64,000 bases of DNA from an uncultured Bacteroidaceae bacterium (GTDB taxonomy: Bacteria; Bacteroidota; Bacteroidia; Bacteroidales; Bacteroidaceae): NCBI GenBank assembly GCA_905234735.1, contig CAJOJA010000011.1, positions 62,001 to 126,000 on the forward strand, read 5' to 3'. The position numbers were made by a program, and so were the translations under genes. Numbering within the stretch: the stretch's first letter is position 1; every line of letters starts with the position of its first letter. Shown here one piece after another: positions 1-7,886 of this stretch. Below the pieces are notes generated by a model. The model was not told where the DNA came from. It did no database searches and saw only the letters and a program-made list of their open reading frames with translations.

Positions 1-1
1 C

Positions 2-244
2 AAGGTCGAGTACACCCGCAAGTCGCGAACCGTCTACAAGATTACGGTCACTCCGAAACAAATCGACCAGAATGCGCTGGTCGACTCCCTCGTGTGCCAC
101 TACGGCAATGCCCTTGAGGTCCAGGGCGGCTATCGCTGGAATCGTCCAGGCGGTACCATTTTCCTGTATACGCCCGAGGGCTACGACCCTGTTCTGATGT
201 ACTTCGACGAACAGGGGGTTAAGCAATTCCGAGAGAATAAGTAA
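2..244 (+). CDS. Unknown protein, C-terminal 80 residues (5' truncated by window edge)
   Basis: An open frame enters from the left edge and stops with TAA at 242-244. The visible 80 residues begin KVEYTRKSRTVYKITV and end VKQFRENK. They alternate charged and beta-prone residues and contain no motif I recognise. The gene converges on the peptidase gene that ends at 268, with 23 bases between and no obvious terminator. Function unknown; it is called coding because the frame is open to the edge and the composition is protein-like. Confidence 0.6.
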   Translation, partial: KVEYTRKSRTVYKITVTPKQIDQNALVDSLVCHYGNALEVQGGYRWNRPGGTIFLYTPEGYDPVLMYFDEQGVKQFRENK

Positions 245-267
245 GCGCGACAGCGCCCCCTATGCTT

Positions 268-2478
268 CTACTGCAGGTACGCCTGGAACCACTGGGCTAT
301 CTGGCGGAAGAGGTGTGCGCGTGTGTTTCCTCCGTAGATGCTGTGGTTGCGGTTGGTGTAGGTCAGTATTTTGAAGTCTTTGTCGGCCTGCACCAGGGCT
401 TCGGCGTACTCCGCCGTGTTGCGGAAGTGCACGTTGTCGTCGGCCAGTCCGTGACAGATGAGCAGGTGGCCCGAAAGCTGCGAGGCACGCGACAGGGCGC
501 TGACATCGTATCCGTCGGGGTTCTCCTTCGGGGTGCGCATGAAACGTTCGGTGTAGACGGAGTCGTAGTAGCGCCAGCAGGTGGGAGGCGCCACAGCCAC
601 TCCGGCAGCAAATACGGGCCGGTCCTCGGACATGGACATCAGGGTGCAGAATCCGCCGAACGACCAGCCCCAGATGCCGATGTGCTCCTTGTCCACGTAG
701 GGTAGGGTGCCCAGATAGAGGGCCGTCTCCACCTGGTCTTCGGCCTCCAGCTGTCCCAGTCGCATGTAGCTCTGCTTCTCGAATTGTGCACCGCGTCCTC
801 CCGTTCCGCGTCCGTCCACGCATACGCTGATGAAGCCCAGTTCGCCCAGGTATTGTTCGTAGAGACATCCCCCCATGTTGCCCGTCTGCCAGCTGTCGAG
901 CACCTGCTGACTGCCGGGGCCGCTGTACTGGAACAGAATGACGGGGTAGCGCTTCGTAGCATCGAAGTCGTGGGGCTTCACCATGTAGCCGTTGAGCTGT
1001 GTTCCGTTCTTTGTGGTGAAGGTGAAGAACGCCTTCTCGCCCAGATTCTTCGCGGACAGGCGTTCCTGCAGTTCGCGGTTGTCCACGAGGGTCTTCATCG
1101 TCCGTCCGTTGGCATCGCACAGGGTGGTGACGGGCGGTGTCTGCAGGTTGCTGTACACGTTCATGAAGTACTTGAACGTCTTGCTGAAGACGGCCTGGTT
1201 CGTGCCCGACTGTGTCGACAGCTTGGTCACCTTGCCCTTGGCATCAGTCTTGTACACCGTGCGGCGCAGAGGGCTCTCCTCGGTCGACGCGTAATAGAAC
1301 GTCTGCGTGCGCGGGTCGCAGCCGTAGAAGTCGGTGACTGCAAATTTCCCCTTCGTCACCTGACGGCGTAGTGTCCCGTTCAGGTCGTAGTAGTAGATGT
1401 GGTTCCAGCCGTCGCGCTCGCTGCACAAGGCAAATCCGCCCTCGAAGAACTGCATCTGGTTACAGGCATTCTCGCCGATGTAGTGTTCCACCTGGTCGCG
1501 GACAGCCAGCCGGGCCTCCGTCGAACGCGGGTTGGCCATGTAGATGTCCATGCGGTCCTGATGGCGGTTCAGGGTGACCACGGCCAGTTTCGTCGGGTCG
1601 CTTGTCATGAAGATGCGGGGGATGTAGCCATCGGCGTCCAGCGGCACGTTCATCGTGTTGGTGCGGTGGCTCTTGATGTCGTAGGAGAGCACGCTGACGC
1701 GGCTGTTCTTCTCTCCGGCCATGGGATACTTGTAGTCGAAACTGCCCGGATAGGTCAGGTACTCCTTGCGTTCGGGATTCAGCCCTTTGTACAAGGGGAA
1801 GGAGAACTGCGGTACCTCCGTCTCGTCATAGCGTATCCAGCACAGCATCGAGTTGTCGGCCGTGAAGGTGAGGCTCTGGTCCGTGACGAACTCCTCCTCG
1901 TACACCCAGTCGGGTTTGCCGTTGATGACCTTGTTCGTCTCGCCGTCCTTCGTCACCTGGCTCTCGCTGTTGTTGTAGAGCAGCTTCACCAGGTAGATGT
2001 TGTTGTCCCTGACGAAGGCCACCATGTAGCCGTCGGGACTCCACACGGGACACTCCTGCGGCCCTCCCTCGGAGAGGGGTTGGAGCGTGCGGTTCACCAT
2101 ATTATAGATGTAGTACACGGCCGTCTTGGAGCGTCGGTAGATGCTCTGCGTCTTGGTGCGGATGAGCATGTTCTTCTCGTCGGGCGACAGGATGTAACCG
2201 TCCACACGGTCTATCTTGACCGAGCCTCGCACGTTGTCCACGTCGAAGAGCACCCCCGTCTGTTCGCCCGTCCGGAAGGAGTAGGCCACAATCTGGCGCG
2301 CGTCTGCGCTCAGTTGTGCATAACGCTCTCCGTCGTTCAGCGGATTCACGCCATAGATGCGCTTGGCGGCGAAATTGCCCGAGCACAACTCCTTCAGCGT
2401 CAAGTCCTCCCCAGCACGAACCGAGGTGATGGAACACGAGATGAAAACCAAGAAAAACAATAATGCGTGTCGCTTCAT
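268..2478 (-). CDS. Dipeptidyl-peptidase IV family serine peptidase (S9B), secreted
   Basis: This 736-residue protein removes N-terminal dipeptides, usually X-Pro, in the periplasm or at the surface. A hydrophobic signal peptide occupies residues 1-23. An eight-bladed-propeller-type region follows and contains DWVYEEEF near residues 191-198, the double-glutamate element that binds the substrate N-terminus in DPP IV. The C-terminal alpha/beta hydrolase domain shows the nucleophile motif GWSFGG (Ser606), the acid motif GLADDNVHF (Asp680/681) and NRNHSIYGG (His712). Length matches the family. The gene stands alone with its own promoter at 2508-2539. The broader S9 family contains other specificities, but the EE motif favours DPP IV. 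Confidence 0.93.
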   Translation of the reverse strand: MKRHALLFFLVFISCSITSVRAGEDLTLKELCSGNFAAKRIYGVNPLNDGERYAQLSADARQIVAYSFRTGEQTGVLFDVDNVRGSVKIDRVDGYILSPDEKNMLIRTKTQSIYRRSKTAVYYIYNMVNRTLQPLSEGGPQECPVWSPDGYMVAFVRDNNIYLVKLLYNNSESQVTKDGETNKVINGKPDWVYEEEFVTDQSLTFTADNSMLCWIRYDETEVPQFSFPLYKGLNPERKEYLTYPGSFDYKYPMAGEKNSRVSVLSYDIKSHRTNTMNVPLDADGYIPRIFMTSDPTKLAVVTLNRHQDRMDIYMANPRSTEARLAVRDQVEHYIGENACNQMQFFEGGFALCSERDGWNHIYYYDLNGTLRRQVTKGKFAVTDFYGCDPRTQTFYYASTEESPLRRTVYKTDAKGKVTKLSTQSGTNQAVFSKTFKYFMNVYSNLQTPPVTTLCDANGRTMKTLVDNRELQERLSAKNLGEKAFFTFTTKNGTQLNGYMVKPHDFDATKRYPVILFQYSGPGSQQVLDSWQTGNMGGCLYEQYLGELGFISVCVDGRGTGGRGAQFEKQSYMRLGQLEAEDQVETALYLGTLPYVDKEHIGIWGWSFGGFCTLMSMSEDRPVFAAGVAVAPPTCWRYYDSVYTERFMRTPKENPDGYDVSALSRASQLSGHLLICHGLADDNVHFRNTAEYAEALVQADKDFKILTYTNRNHSIYGGNTRAHLFRQIAQWFQAYLQ

Positions 2479-2507
2479 AGCAGTAATCTTTATTTACAAT
2501 TTGGGAA

Positions 2508-2539
2508 CAAAGATACGATTAAGTGAGCAAATTTGCAAA
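2508..2539 (-). promoter_or_regulatory. Bacteroidota-type promoter for the DPP IV gene
   Basis: Read on the minus strand, TTTG (2536-2539) is followed after 20 bases by TATCTTTG (2508-2515). This matches the -33 TTTG / -7 TAnnTTTG consensus of the Bacteroidota housekeeping sigma factor. It lies 30 bases upstream of the ATG at 2478. Confidence 0.75.
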
Positions 2540-2586
2540 TTTGTGGATAAAAAAAGACAGAGGGCACATCACTTGTAGGCCTTAGG

Positions 2587-2612
2587 AAGTGGGCCATTGA
2601 GGCCCACTTTTT
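2587..2612. terminator. Perfect 9-bp hairpin at the end of the HU-related gene
   Basis: AAGTGGGCC (2587-2595) and GGCCCACTT (2601-2609) form a perfect stem with a 5-base loop, directly after the stop codon of the minus-strand HU-related frame at 2611. A T run follows on the plus strand and an A run precedes on the minus strand, so it would work best for plus-strand transcripts, but its position suggests use by the minus-strand gene. Confidence 0.55.
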
Positions 2613-3036
2613 AAGGAGTCACGTCGCCAGGATCAGCCTGCCCTCCGTTGTCGCCACTGCCTGAGCCAGAACCGCTGCCACCACCGATGGCCTCGTCGAT
2701 GTTCTGTCCCATCTCCTTGCGGGCCTGTGCCTGCAGTTTGCGGCTGGGCATGAGTTCGAAGTCCACCTTGTCGCGCATGCTGCCCCAGATGCCCTTGCTT
2801 AAGGCGATGCGGGGAACGACGGCCTTGATGAGCGAGGTGGTGAAGTCTTCGCTGGAGTCGCCACCGTCGCCTTCAGCGTGACGAAGAACACGCCCAGGTT
2901 GCCCATGTCCACGAGCCTGCCCTGGCACATCAGTTCGATGATGTGGCTCACTGCGTCCTTCAGCACGCCCGAGATGGTGCCCTCGCTGAAGGGCAGTCTT
3001 CGAGTACTTCAAAGTACCAATGATTTTGTTTGCCAT
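2611..3036 (-). pseudogene. HU-related (histone-like) DNA-binding protein, reading frame disrupted twice
   Basis: The frame starts MANKIIGTLKY at 3036 and ends, after a Gly/Ser tail, at 2611. Between about 2990 and 2868 the translation in that frame is low-complexity nonsense, whereas the next frame gives an HU-like core: FSEGTISGVLKDAV, then IIELMCQGRLVDMGNLG and FFVTLKA. The original frame then resumes with GDSSEDFTTSLIKAVVP. The order matches the Bacteroidota HU-related family (IHF/HU fold with a variable C-terminal tail). Two compensating frame changes, near 3000-2990 and near 2870, are therefore needed. A third frame also reads well near the start (WYFEVLEDC). This is either a decayed gene or base-calling errors. 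Families of this kind often sit in mobile or accessory clusters. Confidence 0.65.
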
Positions 3037-3126
3037 TTTCTTTGATGATTAGGTGTTAATAATGTTGTTATTCTCGCTTTAGTAACGCGCGTGCACTCGC
3101 ATCACTATTGTATCTTCCTTTGACTC

Positions 3127-3230
3127 GCAATGAAGTTCGGAGCGAAGCTCATCGGAGAAGGGCCCTTTCTCCGGCAGGATACCGTCCTAACTTCAATGCA
3201 AAGTTACAACATTTTCAGGACATAGTCAAG
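3127..3230 (-). promoter_or_regulatory. Promoter and multi-hairpin leader upstream of the HU-related gene
   Basis: On the minus strand TAACTTTG (3199-3206) with CTTG 20 bases upstream (3227-3230) forms a promoter pointing at the HU-related gene. Immediately downstream, 3127-3199 can fold into a closed multi-branch structure. An outer stem pairs GCAATGAAGTT (3127-3137) with AACTTCAATGC (3189-3199), 10 of 11 pairs, although transcription probably starts within the outer arm. Inside are GAGC-GAA-GCTC, a 10-pair hairpin around CGGAGAA...TTCTCCG (about 3153-3173), and AGGA-TACCG-TCCT. The shape is cloverleaf-like but has no tRNA consensus. It would form a leader about 150 bases long before the ATG at 3036. 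Confidence 0.5.
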
Positions 3231-3350
3231 TAAATGGCGGAATTGTTGCGCCGAGGGGGCTAATTTATTTTGGGCGCACCTCTTTATGTGGTTCGTTGTC
3301 AATAAGTTAGTGGTCTTCGGGCTGCAATCTCAATTTTTATCAAATGTAAC

Positions 3351-3534
3351 AATGTAACATGTAACATTGTAACATTAAGCGTAACCCACATGGCTGGTGG
3401 ATATAGTCTATTATATATTATAATATATATATTATATAATATATAATAGTATACTATATTCTTATAGTTTGTAATCCTCCTCTGATTTTCACCTATTGAA
3501 TCCCCCTTAATGTTACAATGTTACATGTTACAAT
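3351..3534. repeat. 29-base inverted repeat flanking an AT-rich cruciform
   Basis: The arm at 3351-3379 is the reverse complement of 3506-3534 at 28 of 29 positions. Each arm is built from repeated TGTAACA heptamers spaced 7-8 bases apart. Between the arms, 3401-3422 pairs with 3435-3459 (a 15-bp run plus a 7-bp run with a 3-base bulge), an AT-only cruciform made of TATTATATAT-like sequence. No open frame occupies the interval. I recall similar TGTAACA/TGTTACA tracts near accessory DNA-processing genes in this order, but cannot verify that here. Confidence 0.7.
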
Positions 3535-4333
3535 TTTTTGTTCCTTTCCGACTTATTTCGTAACTTTATCCCCGATAAAGTCATAACACATACGTTGAAG
3601 GGAACTATGAACAACCACATACACAATAGGGTCGGTTCTTGCTCCGCTTCTCTACGCAAGCGTAGGCCTTTGGCCGTCCGATCACTGCTGTGTACCGTTG
3701 TGTACTCAATGTTTTGAATCTTGTAAGAAAATGACAAGCCACTTTTTTTTTTGCTCGCTTATTCGTAACTTTGCAGAAAATAGATAACAGAAATTCAGAA
3801 TCGTCCCCCAGTTTCTTCCGATGTGCTTCATTAAATTACACAGCGGAACCAACCCCGTGTGTACTGTAAAGGATTTTTCCGATTTTTCCCATAGTGGTAC
3901 TTTTTCTTTGAGGATTACTAATAGGGTTGTCTCTTTGTGCCGGTCCAGTTCCGCGTGTGGATTGTGTTGCCGTTGTGTGTAGCGTCGTTCCCTGCATCCT
4001 GTAGCATCGGTCTTTGCTCCCCGTTGCGTAGGCCTCCGCCCCGTTAAGTTCCGTCCTCTGCAACGCTTTGCGCGAGCTTCTCCTCCACGTTCCGATGGCC
4101 TCTGCCTCCCTTTCTCTAACACATCACAAAGTGTACGAAATAATCCGCTTATATGCAAGCATTTTGTAAACTTTTTTCGCAGAAAAAAGAAAGATGTTCC
4201 GTTCCCCCGATGAAGGCGGAGAAGCGGAAAGGAGGAAAGTAGACATTTGATGCTTTCCCAGTCCTTATTATCCATTCCTCCCCGCTGCGGACACGATGTT
4301 TCGCAGCGGGGAAGAAAAAAAAGTGGCAAATTA
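3535..4333. other. Long non-coding stretch with an orphan promoter
   Basis: About 0.8 kb without a supportable gene. Open frames on the minus strand here are low in complexity and match no family. The recognisable elements are a plus-strand TAACTTTG at 3766-3773 inside the larger sequence CTCGCTTATTCGTA-ACTTTGC, and the hairpin at 4280-4311. Two GCGTAGGCCT-like words (about 3658 and 4025) recur. The stretch may be decayed accessory DNA between the broken HU gene and tRNA-Cys. Confidence 0.5.
4280..4311. repeat. Strong GC hairpin before tRNA-Cys
   Basis: CCCCGCTGCG (4280-4289) and CGCAGCGGGG (4302-4311) form a perfect 10-bp stem with a 12-base loop, followed on the plus strand by an A-rich run. 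It lacks the T tract of an intrinsic terminator on either strand, so its role is unclear. Confidence 0.55.
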
Positions 4334-4365
4334 TTTGGCAGTGACGGAAGAAAGTATTACCTTTG
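4334..4365 (+). promoter_or_regulatory. Promoter for tRNA-Cys and possibly the downstream operon
   Basis: TTTG (4334-4337), a 20-base spacer and TACCTTTG (4358-4365) fit the Bacteroidota consensus exactly. The predicted start, about 4372, lies roughly ten bases before the tRNA. No terminator is seen between the tRNA and the glycosidase gene at 4537, so read-through is plausible. Confidence 0.75.
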
Positions 4366-4382
4366 CAGACGAAAATGATGAC

Positions 4383-4454
4383 GGTGCCTTGGATGAGTGG
4401 CTTAGTCAACGGTCTGCAAAACCGTCTACAGCAGTTCGAATCTGCTAGGCACCT
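4383..4454 (+). tRNA. tRNA-Cys (anticodon GCA)
   Basis: A complete cloverleaf can be drawn by hand. The acceptor stem GGTGCCT (4383-4389) pairs with AGGCACC (4447-4453), with discriminator T at 4454 as expected for cysteine tRNAs. The anticodon stem ACGGT/ACCGT encloses CTGCAAA with anticodon GCA at 4416-4418. The T arm CAGCAG-TTCGAAT-CTGCT is canonical. CCA is not encoded. It lies just upstream of the glycosidase and sulfate-activation genes. Confidence 0.95.
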
Positions 4455-4536
4455 CAGGAAGACACTCAGAGCGCAGAAGATTGTGCCCTGGGTGTTTTTC
4501 CGTTTAGTAAAGAACTATAAATATAAAACAAGGAAA

Positions 4537-7251
4537 ATGAAACGTTTCAGCCTTTTACCCCTTACGTTTAGTCTTTTGGCCTTTGGCCTCTCGTCAACGA
4601 GTGTTACGGCACAGGAAACCAGTTGTGCTTCCTTCCTGCGGGCTCAACCGAAAGCGGATGTGGCTGTGCCCTTCCGCATCACGGACGAGGGTAAGCCGAC
4701 ACCCATAGAGTGGGGGTTGGACCTGGCTTGGTTGTCGGAAGAGAACATCCGGCGAGGGGTGAATTTCGCTGGCAAGAACTTGATAGATATCGTGCGCACC
4801 TCGTACACGGCAAGCGAGAGCGTGGAGGAGGGAGCTCTGTCGACGGCTCAGCTGAAGAAAATCAACGAACGTGCAACCATCATCAAGAAGTACTTGAAGA
4901 AGGACGTCGCGCTGAACCTCAATCACGATCACGGCGACGACCCACAAGTCGACGAGTGGTACAACGCACAGAGTGCAGGTTCTACGGGGCGCGGACAGCG
5001 ATGGGCGCAGCTCATGGACCTGGCGGTGAAGCGTTACACTCAGCTGGGGCTGAAGAACTTCGTGAGCATCAGTCCTTACAACGAACCCGATTTTGGTTGG
5101 GGGCAGGGCTACAGCAACTCTACCCGCAAGGCCGACTTCCTGGCCATAGCACGAAGCCTAAAGAACGACTTCGAAGGGGCTTACGACAGCGTGCGCATCT
5201 GTGGAGGTAATACGTTGAACGACGACAAGGCCTACGAGTGGTGGAACTATCTTAAATCGGCACTTGACGAGGGCAACACCCACCAGCTGGCAGGCGACTT
5301 TGACCACTATGCCGACTTCTTTAAGAAGGTGCGTGAATACGGACACCACGCCACTGCCGACGAGCTGCACAACACCATGGAGGCTATGGTGGGCGTGGAG
5401 TATGGCATGCAGACGGGTATCTGGTGGGGCACGTGCGAGCACAGTCGCAGCCAGTTCATGAAGGCTACGGGCCAGGCCGCCCCTGGGCGTCGGCTGGCAT
5501 ATGCCGAGCATCGCAACAACTGGACAGCCGCTGCCGTTTATCGGCAGACGGACGGCAACGTTCAGGCCTTCGGGGGCACAAGCGAGCGACAGGCTGTGGC
5601 TACGACGTATAAGTTCGTCAGCATGGATTGCCCCGTCTGGTACAACGGCGTGGCTGGTCGCGAATACGTGATGTCGCTGCCTGGCGGTACGGGTTATCAG
5701 AAGGGACAGACCAATGCGGAGACGGTTGTGGACGTGCAAAGCGGCGAGGACGTGATGCCCCACATCGACGGCGCATACAAGATAATGAACGTGAACAGCG
5801 GTATGCTGATGGGATTCAGCAGTAACGTCACGAGCGGATGGGTGTCGACCATACAACGCAGGAATGGTGTACAGAGCTACCTGCAATGGCTCGTCAAGCC
5901 CATGCCTGAGACTTGTGGCGGAGACTTCAGCTACTACTCGATAACGCTGAACAACGAACAGCAGATGGTGCTCGACATCCTGAACTGGAACCTGGATGCC
6001 GGTGCCGACGTTGGCGCCTACAAGAAGGGCGGCATGGGCACTAACGAACAATGGTATCTGGAATACGCAGGGGAGGGAGCTTTCTACATTCGAAGCCGCT
6101 TCAGCGCCAAGTGTCTGGAGGTGAAGGGTGGCAGCAAGTCCGTCTCGGCCAACATACAGATGGGCGACTTCAAGGGGGCAACGTATCAGCAATGGCGTTT
6201 CCTGCCCGTCGATGTGATACCCGACCTCGTGGCACCTGCTGCCCCTACAGGACTGGAGGCTCAGGGACAGGCCGGTAGCGTAAGGCTGAGTTGGCAGTCT
6301 CCCGCCGACGAGGACGTGAAGGGCTACACCATACTGCGCAGCGACGATGCTCAAGAATACTATGCCATAGCCACGAACGTCACGAGCACGATTTTTACGG
6401 ACAACGAGGCTGCCGACGGACAGACGTACAGCTACAAGGTGTACGCCATTGACCAAAGTCTGAACTATAGCGAACACAGCAACACGGCCACAGCTGCAGT
6501 CACTGGCGAAGAGACTTGTATCATGCACCTGGACTTTGAGAACCAACTCTGGGACAAGTCGCATCAGGGCAACCATGCCGCCCTCTACGGCGATTCGACC
6601 TGGACGGAGGGCAAGGTTGGGCAGACGGCAATCTCCCTGGTTGGAACAGACCAGTTCGTACAACTTCCCCCAACGGTGGCAAACCACGAGGCGCTGACAA
6701 TCTCGTGCTGGGTATACTGGAAGGGCGGTTCGGCGTGGCAGCGCATCTGGGACCTGGGTAACGGCACGTCGCAGTACATGTTCCTCTCTCCGAAGACGGA
6801 CGGTGGCATGCGCTTCGCCATTAAGGACGGCGGCGACGAGCAGCAGGTGCGCTTTTCGCGTGCACTGACAATGAATACCTGGGTTCACCTGTGTCTGACC
6901 CTGGGCAATGGTGTAGCTACGCTATACATGAACGGTGAGGAGGTAAGCAAGAATACGTCGGTGAGCATCTCGCCTGCTGACTTCCGCCCGGTAATGAACT
7001 ACATCGGGCGCAGCCAGTTCGCTGCCGACCCATCGTTTAACGGTTATGTCGACGACTTCCGCGTTTACAACTATCAGCTCTCGGCCGAAGAGGTGGGACA
7101 GATTGCCAGCCTGACTGACGGCATCGCCCCCCTCAATGCTATCGACGGGAAACAGCAGACGAAGACCCTTTACGACCTGTCGGGTCGCCCCCTGCGTCAG
7201 GGCTCCAATGGACTTGTCATAGAGCAGGGTTCGAAGCGCATAATCAAGTAA
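4537..7251 (+). CDS. Secreted multidomain glycoside hydrolase-like protein (catalytic, ricin-like, FN3, LamG)
   Basis: 904 residues from the ATG at 4537, which follows AAGGAAA; longer in-frame starts would run through the tRNA. A signal peptide ends near TAQE. Residues about 30-430 resemble a (beta/alpha)8 clan-A hydrolase: SPYNEPDFGWG places a candidate acid/base at Glu183, and glutamates near 276-288 (DELHNTMEAM, GVEYG) are candidates for the nucleophile. Then come a ricin-type lectin-like region (about 430-560, ending YQQWRFLPV), an FN3 domain (about 565-655), a LamG-like domain (about 660-850) and a C-terminal YDLSGRPL tail of the kind seen on secreted Bacteroidales proteins. The family (GH30-like or another) is uncertain. 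It ends 14 bases before cysC. Confidence 0.75.
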   Translation: MKRFSLLPLTFSLLAFGLSSTSVTAQETSCASFLRAQPKADVAVPFRITDEGKPTPIEWGLDLAWLSEENIRRGVNFAGKNLIDIVRTSYTASESVEEGALSTAQLKKINERATIIKKYLKKDVALNLNHDHGDDPQVDEWYNAQSAGSTGRGQRWAQLMDLAVKRYTQLGLKNFVSISPYNEPDFGWGQGYSNSTRKADFLAIARSLKNDFEGAYDSVRICGGNTLNDDKAYEWWNYLKSALDEGNTHQLAGDFDHYADFFKKVREYGHHATADELHNTMEAMVGVEYGMQTGIWWGTCEHSRSQFMKATGQAAPGRRLAYAEHRNNWTAAAVYRQTDGNVQAFGGTSERQAVATTYKFVSMDCPVWYNGVAGREYVMSLPGGTGYQKGQTNAETVVDVQSGEDVMPHIDGAYKIMNVNSGMLMGFSSNVTSGWVSTIQRRNGVQSYLQWLVKPMPETCGGDFSYYSITLNNEQQMVLDILNWNLDAGADVGAYKKGGMGTNEQWYLEYAGEGAFYIRSRFSAKCLEVKGGSKSVSANIQMGDFKGATYQQWRFLPVDVIPDLVAPAAPTGLEAQGQAGSVRLSWQSPADEDVKGYTILRSDDAQEYYAIATNVTSTIFTDNEAADGQTYSYKVYAIDQSLNYSEHSNTATAAVTGEETCIMHLDFENQLWDKSHQGNHAALYGDSTWTEGKVGQTAISLVGTDQFVQLPPTVANHEALTISCWVYWKGGSAWQRIWDLGNGTSQYMFLSPKTDGGMRFAIKDGGDEQQVRFSRALTMNTWVHLCLTLGNGVATLYMNGEEVSKNTSVSISPADFRPVMNYIGRSQFAADPSFNGYVDDFRVYNYQLSAEEVGQIASLTDGIAPLNAIDGKQQTKTLYDLSGRPLRQGSNGLVIEQGSKRIIK

Positions 7252-7265
7252 ATTACAAACAGACG

Positions 7266-7865
7266 ATGGCCGAAAACATATTTCCAATCTACGACCGCAT
7301 GCTGTCGCGCGAGGAACGCGAACGCCAGCTGGGACAGCGAGGCATGATGGTGTGGTTCACAGGCCTGAGCGGTAGTGGTAAATCCACTGTTGCGCTGGGT
7401 GTTGAACGCGAACTGGCAGCGCGGGGCATACTGTGCCGCATACTGGACGGCGACAACATACGGGCTGGCATCAACTCCAATCTGGGATTCAGCGAGGAAG
7501 ACCGCAGGGAGAACATTCGACGCATAGCCGAAGTGGGAAAACTGTTCGTGGACACGGGCATCGTCACCTTGGCATGCTTCGTGAGTCCTACCGAGGAAAT
7601 CCGACGGATGGCCCGTGGCATCATTGGCAAGGAGGACTTCTTTGAAGTATTTGTCAGCACTCCGCTGGAGGAGTGTGAGCGCAGGGATGTGAAAGGACTG
7701 TATGCACGAGCACGACGCGGCGAAGTGAAGAACTTCACGGGCATCAGCGCTCCCTTCGAGGCACCGGCGAATCCTTCCATCTGCATCGATACCAGCCAAT
7801 TGGAATTAGAAGAAAGTGTGAAAAGGGTGGTGAAACTGATTCAGGATAACCAACCCAACAAATAA
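7266..7865 (+). CDS. cysC: Adenylylsulfate (APS) kinase
   Basis: 199 residues. The enzyme phosphorylates APS to PAPS, the universal sulfate donor. The P-loop GLSGSGKST spans about residues 33-41, followed by LDGDNIRAGINSNLGFS, which forms the APS-binding region, and by CFVSPTEE with the conserved serine. C-terminal KNFTGISAPFEAP is also typical. It is the first of three sulfate-activation genes, 21 bases before cysD. Together with the sulfotransferase gene at 10270 this indicates PAPS made for sulfation rather than for assimilation. Confidence 0.96.
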   Translation: MAENIFPIYDRMLSREERERQLGQRGMMVWFTGLSGSGKSTVALGVERELAARGILCRILDGDNIRAGINSNLGFSEEDRRENIRRIAEVGKLFVDTGIVTLACFVSPTEEIRRMARGIIGKEDFFEVFVSTPLEECERRDVKGLYARARRGEVKNFTGISAPFEAPANPSICIDTSQLELEESVKRVVKLIQDNQPNK

Positions 7866-7886
7866 TCAATATACAATAGTTAAGAT

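Noticed and set aside
3127..3199. tRNA-like cloverleaf
   Set aside because: Arms can be drawn but no T-loop consensus, no anticodon loop of seven and wrong arm lengths.
3706..4409. Overlapping minus-strand open frames before tRNA-Cys (207 and 86 codons)
   Set aside because: Low-complexity, Arg-rich translation without any family resemblance; they cover a hairpin, a promoter and part of the tRNA region.
4363..4536. Upstream extension of the glycosidase frame
   Set aside because: It would translate through tRNA-Cys; the ATG at 4537 begins a proper signal peptide.
5158..6888. 576-codon open frame opposite the glycosidase gene
   Set aside because: Antisense shadow of a strongly coding GC-rich gene; no domain, no start signal.
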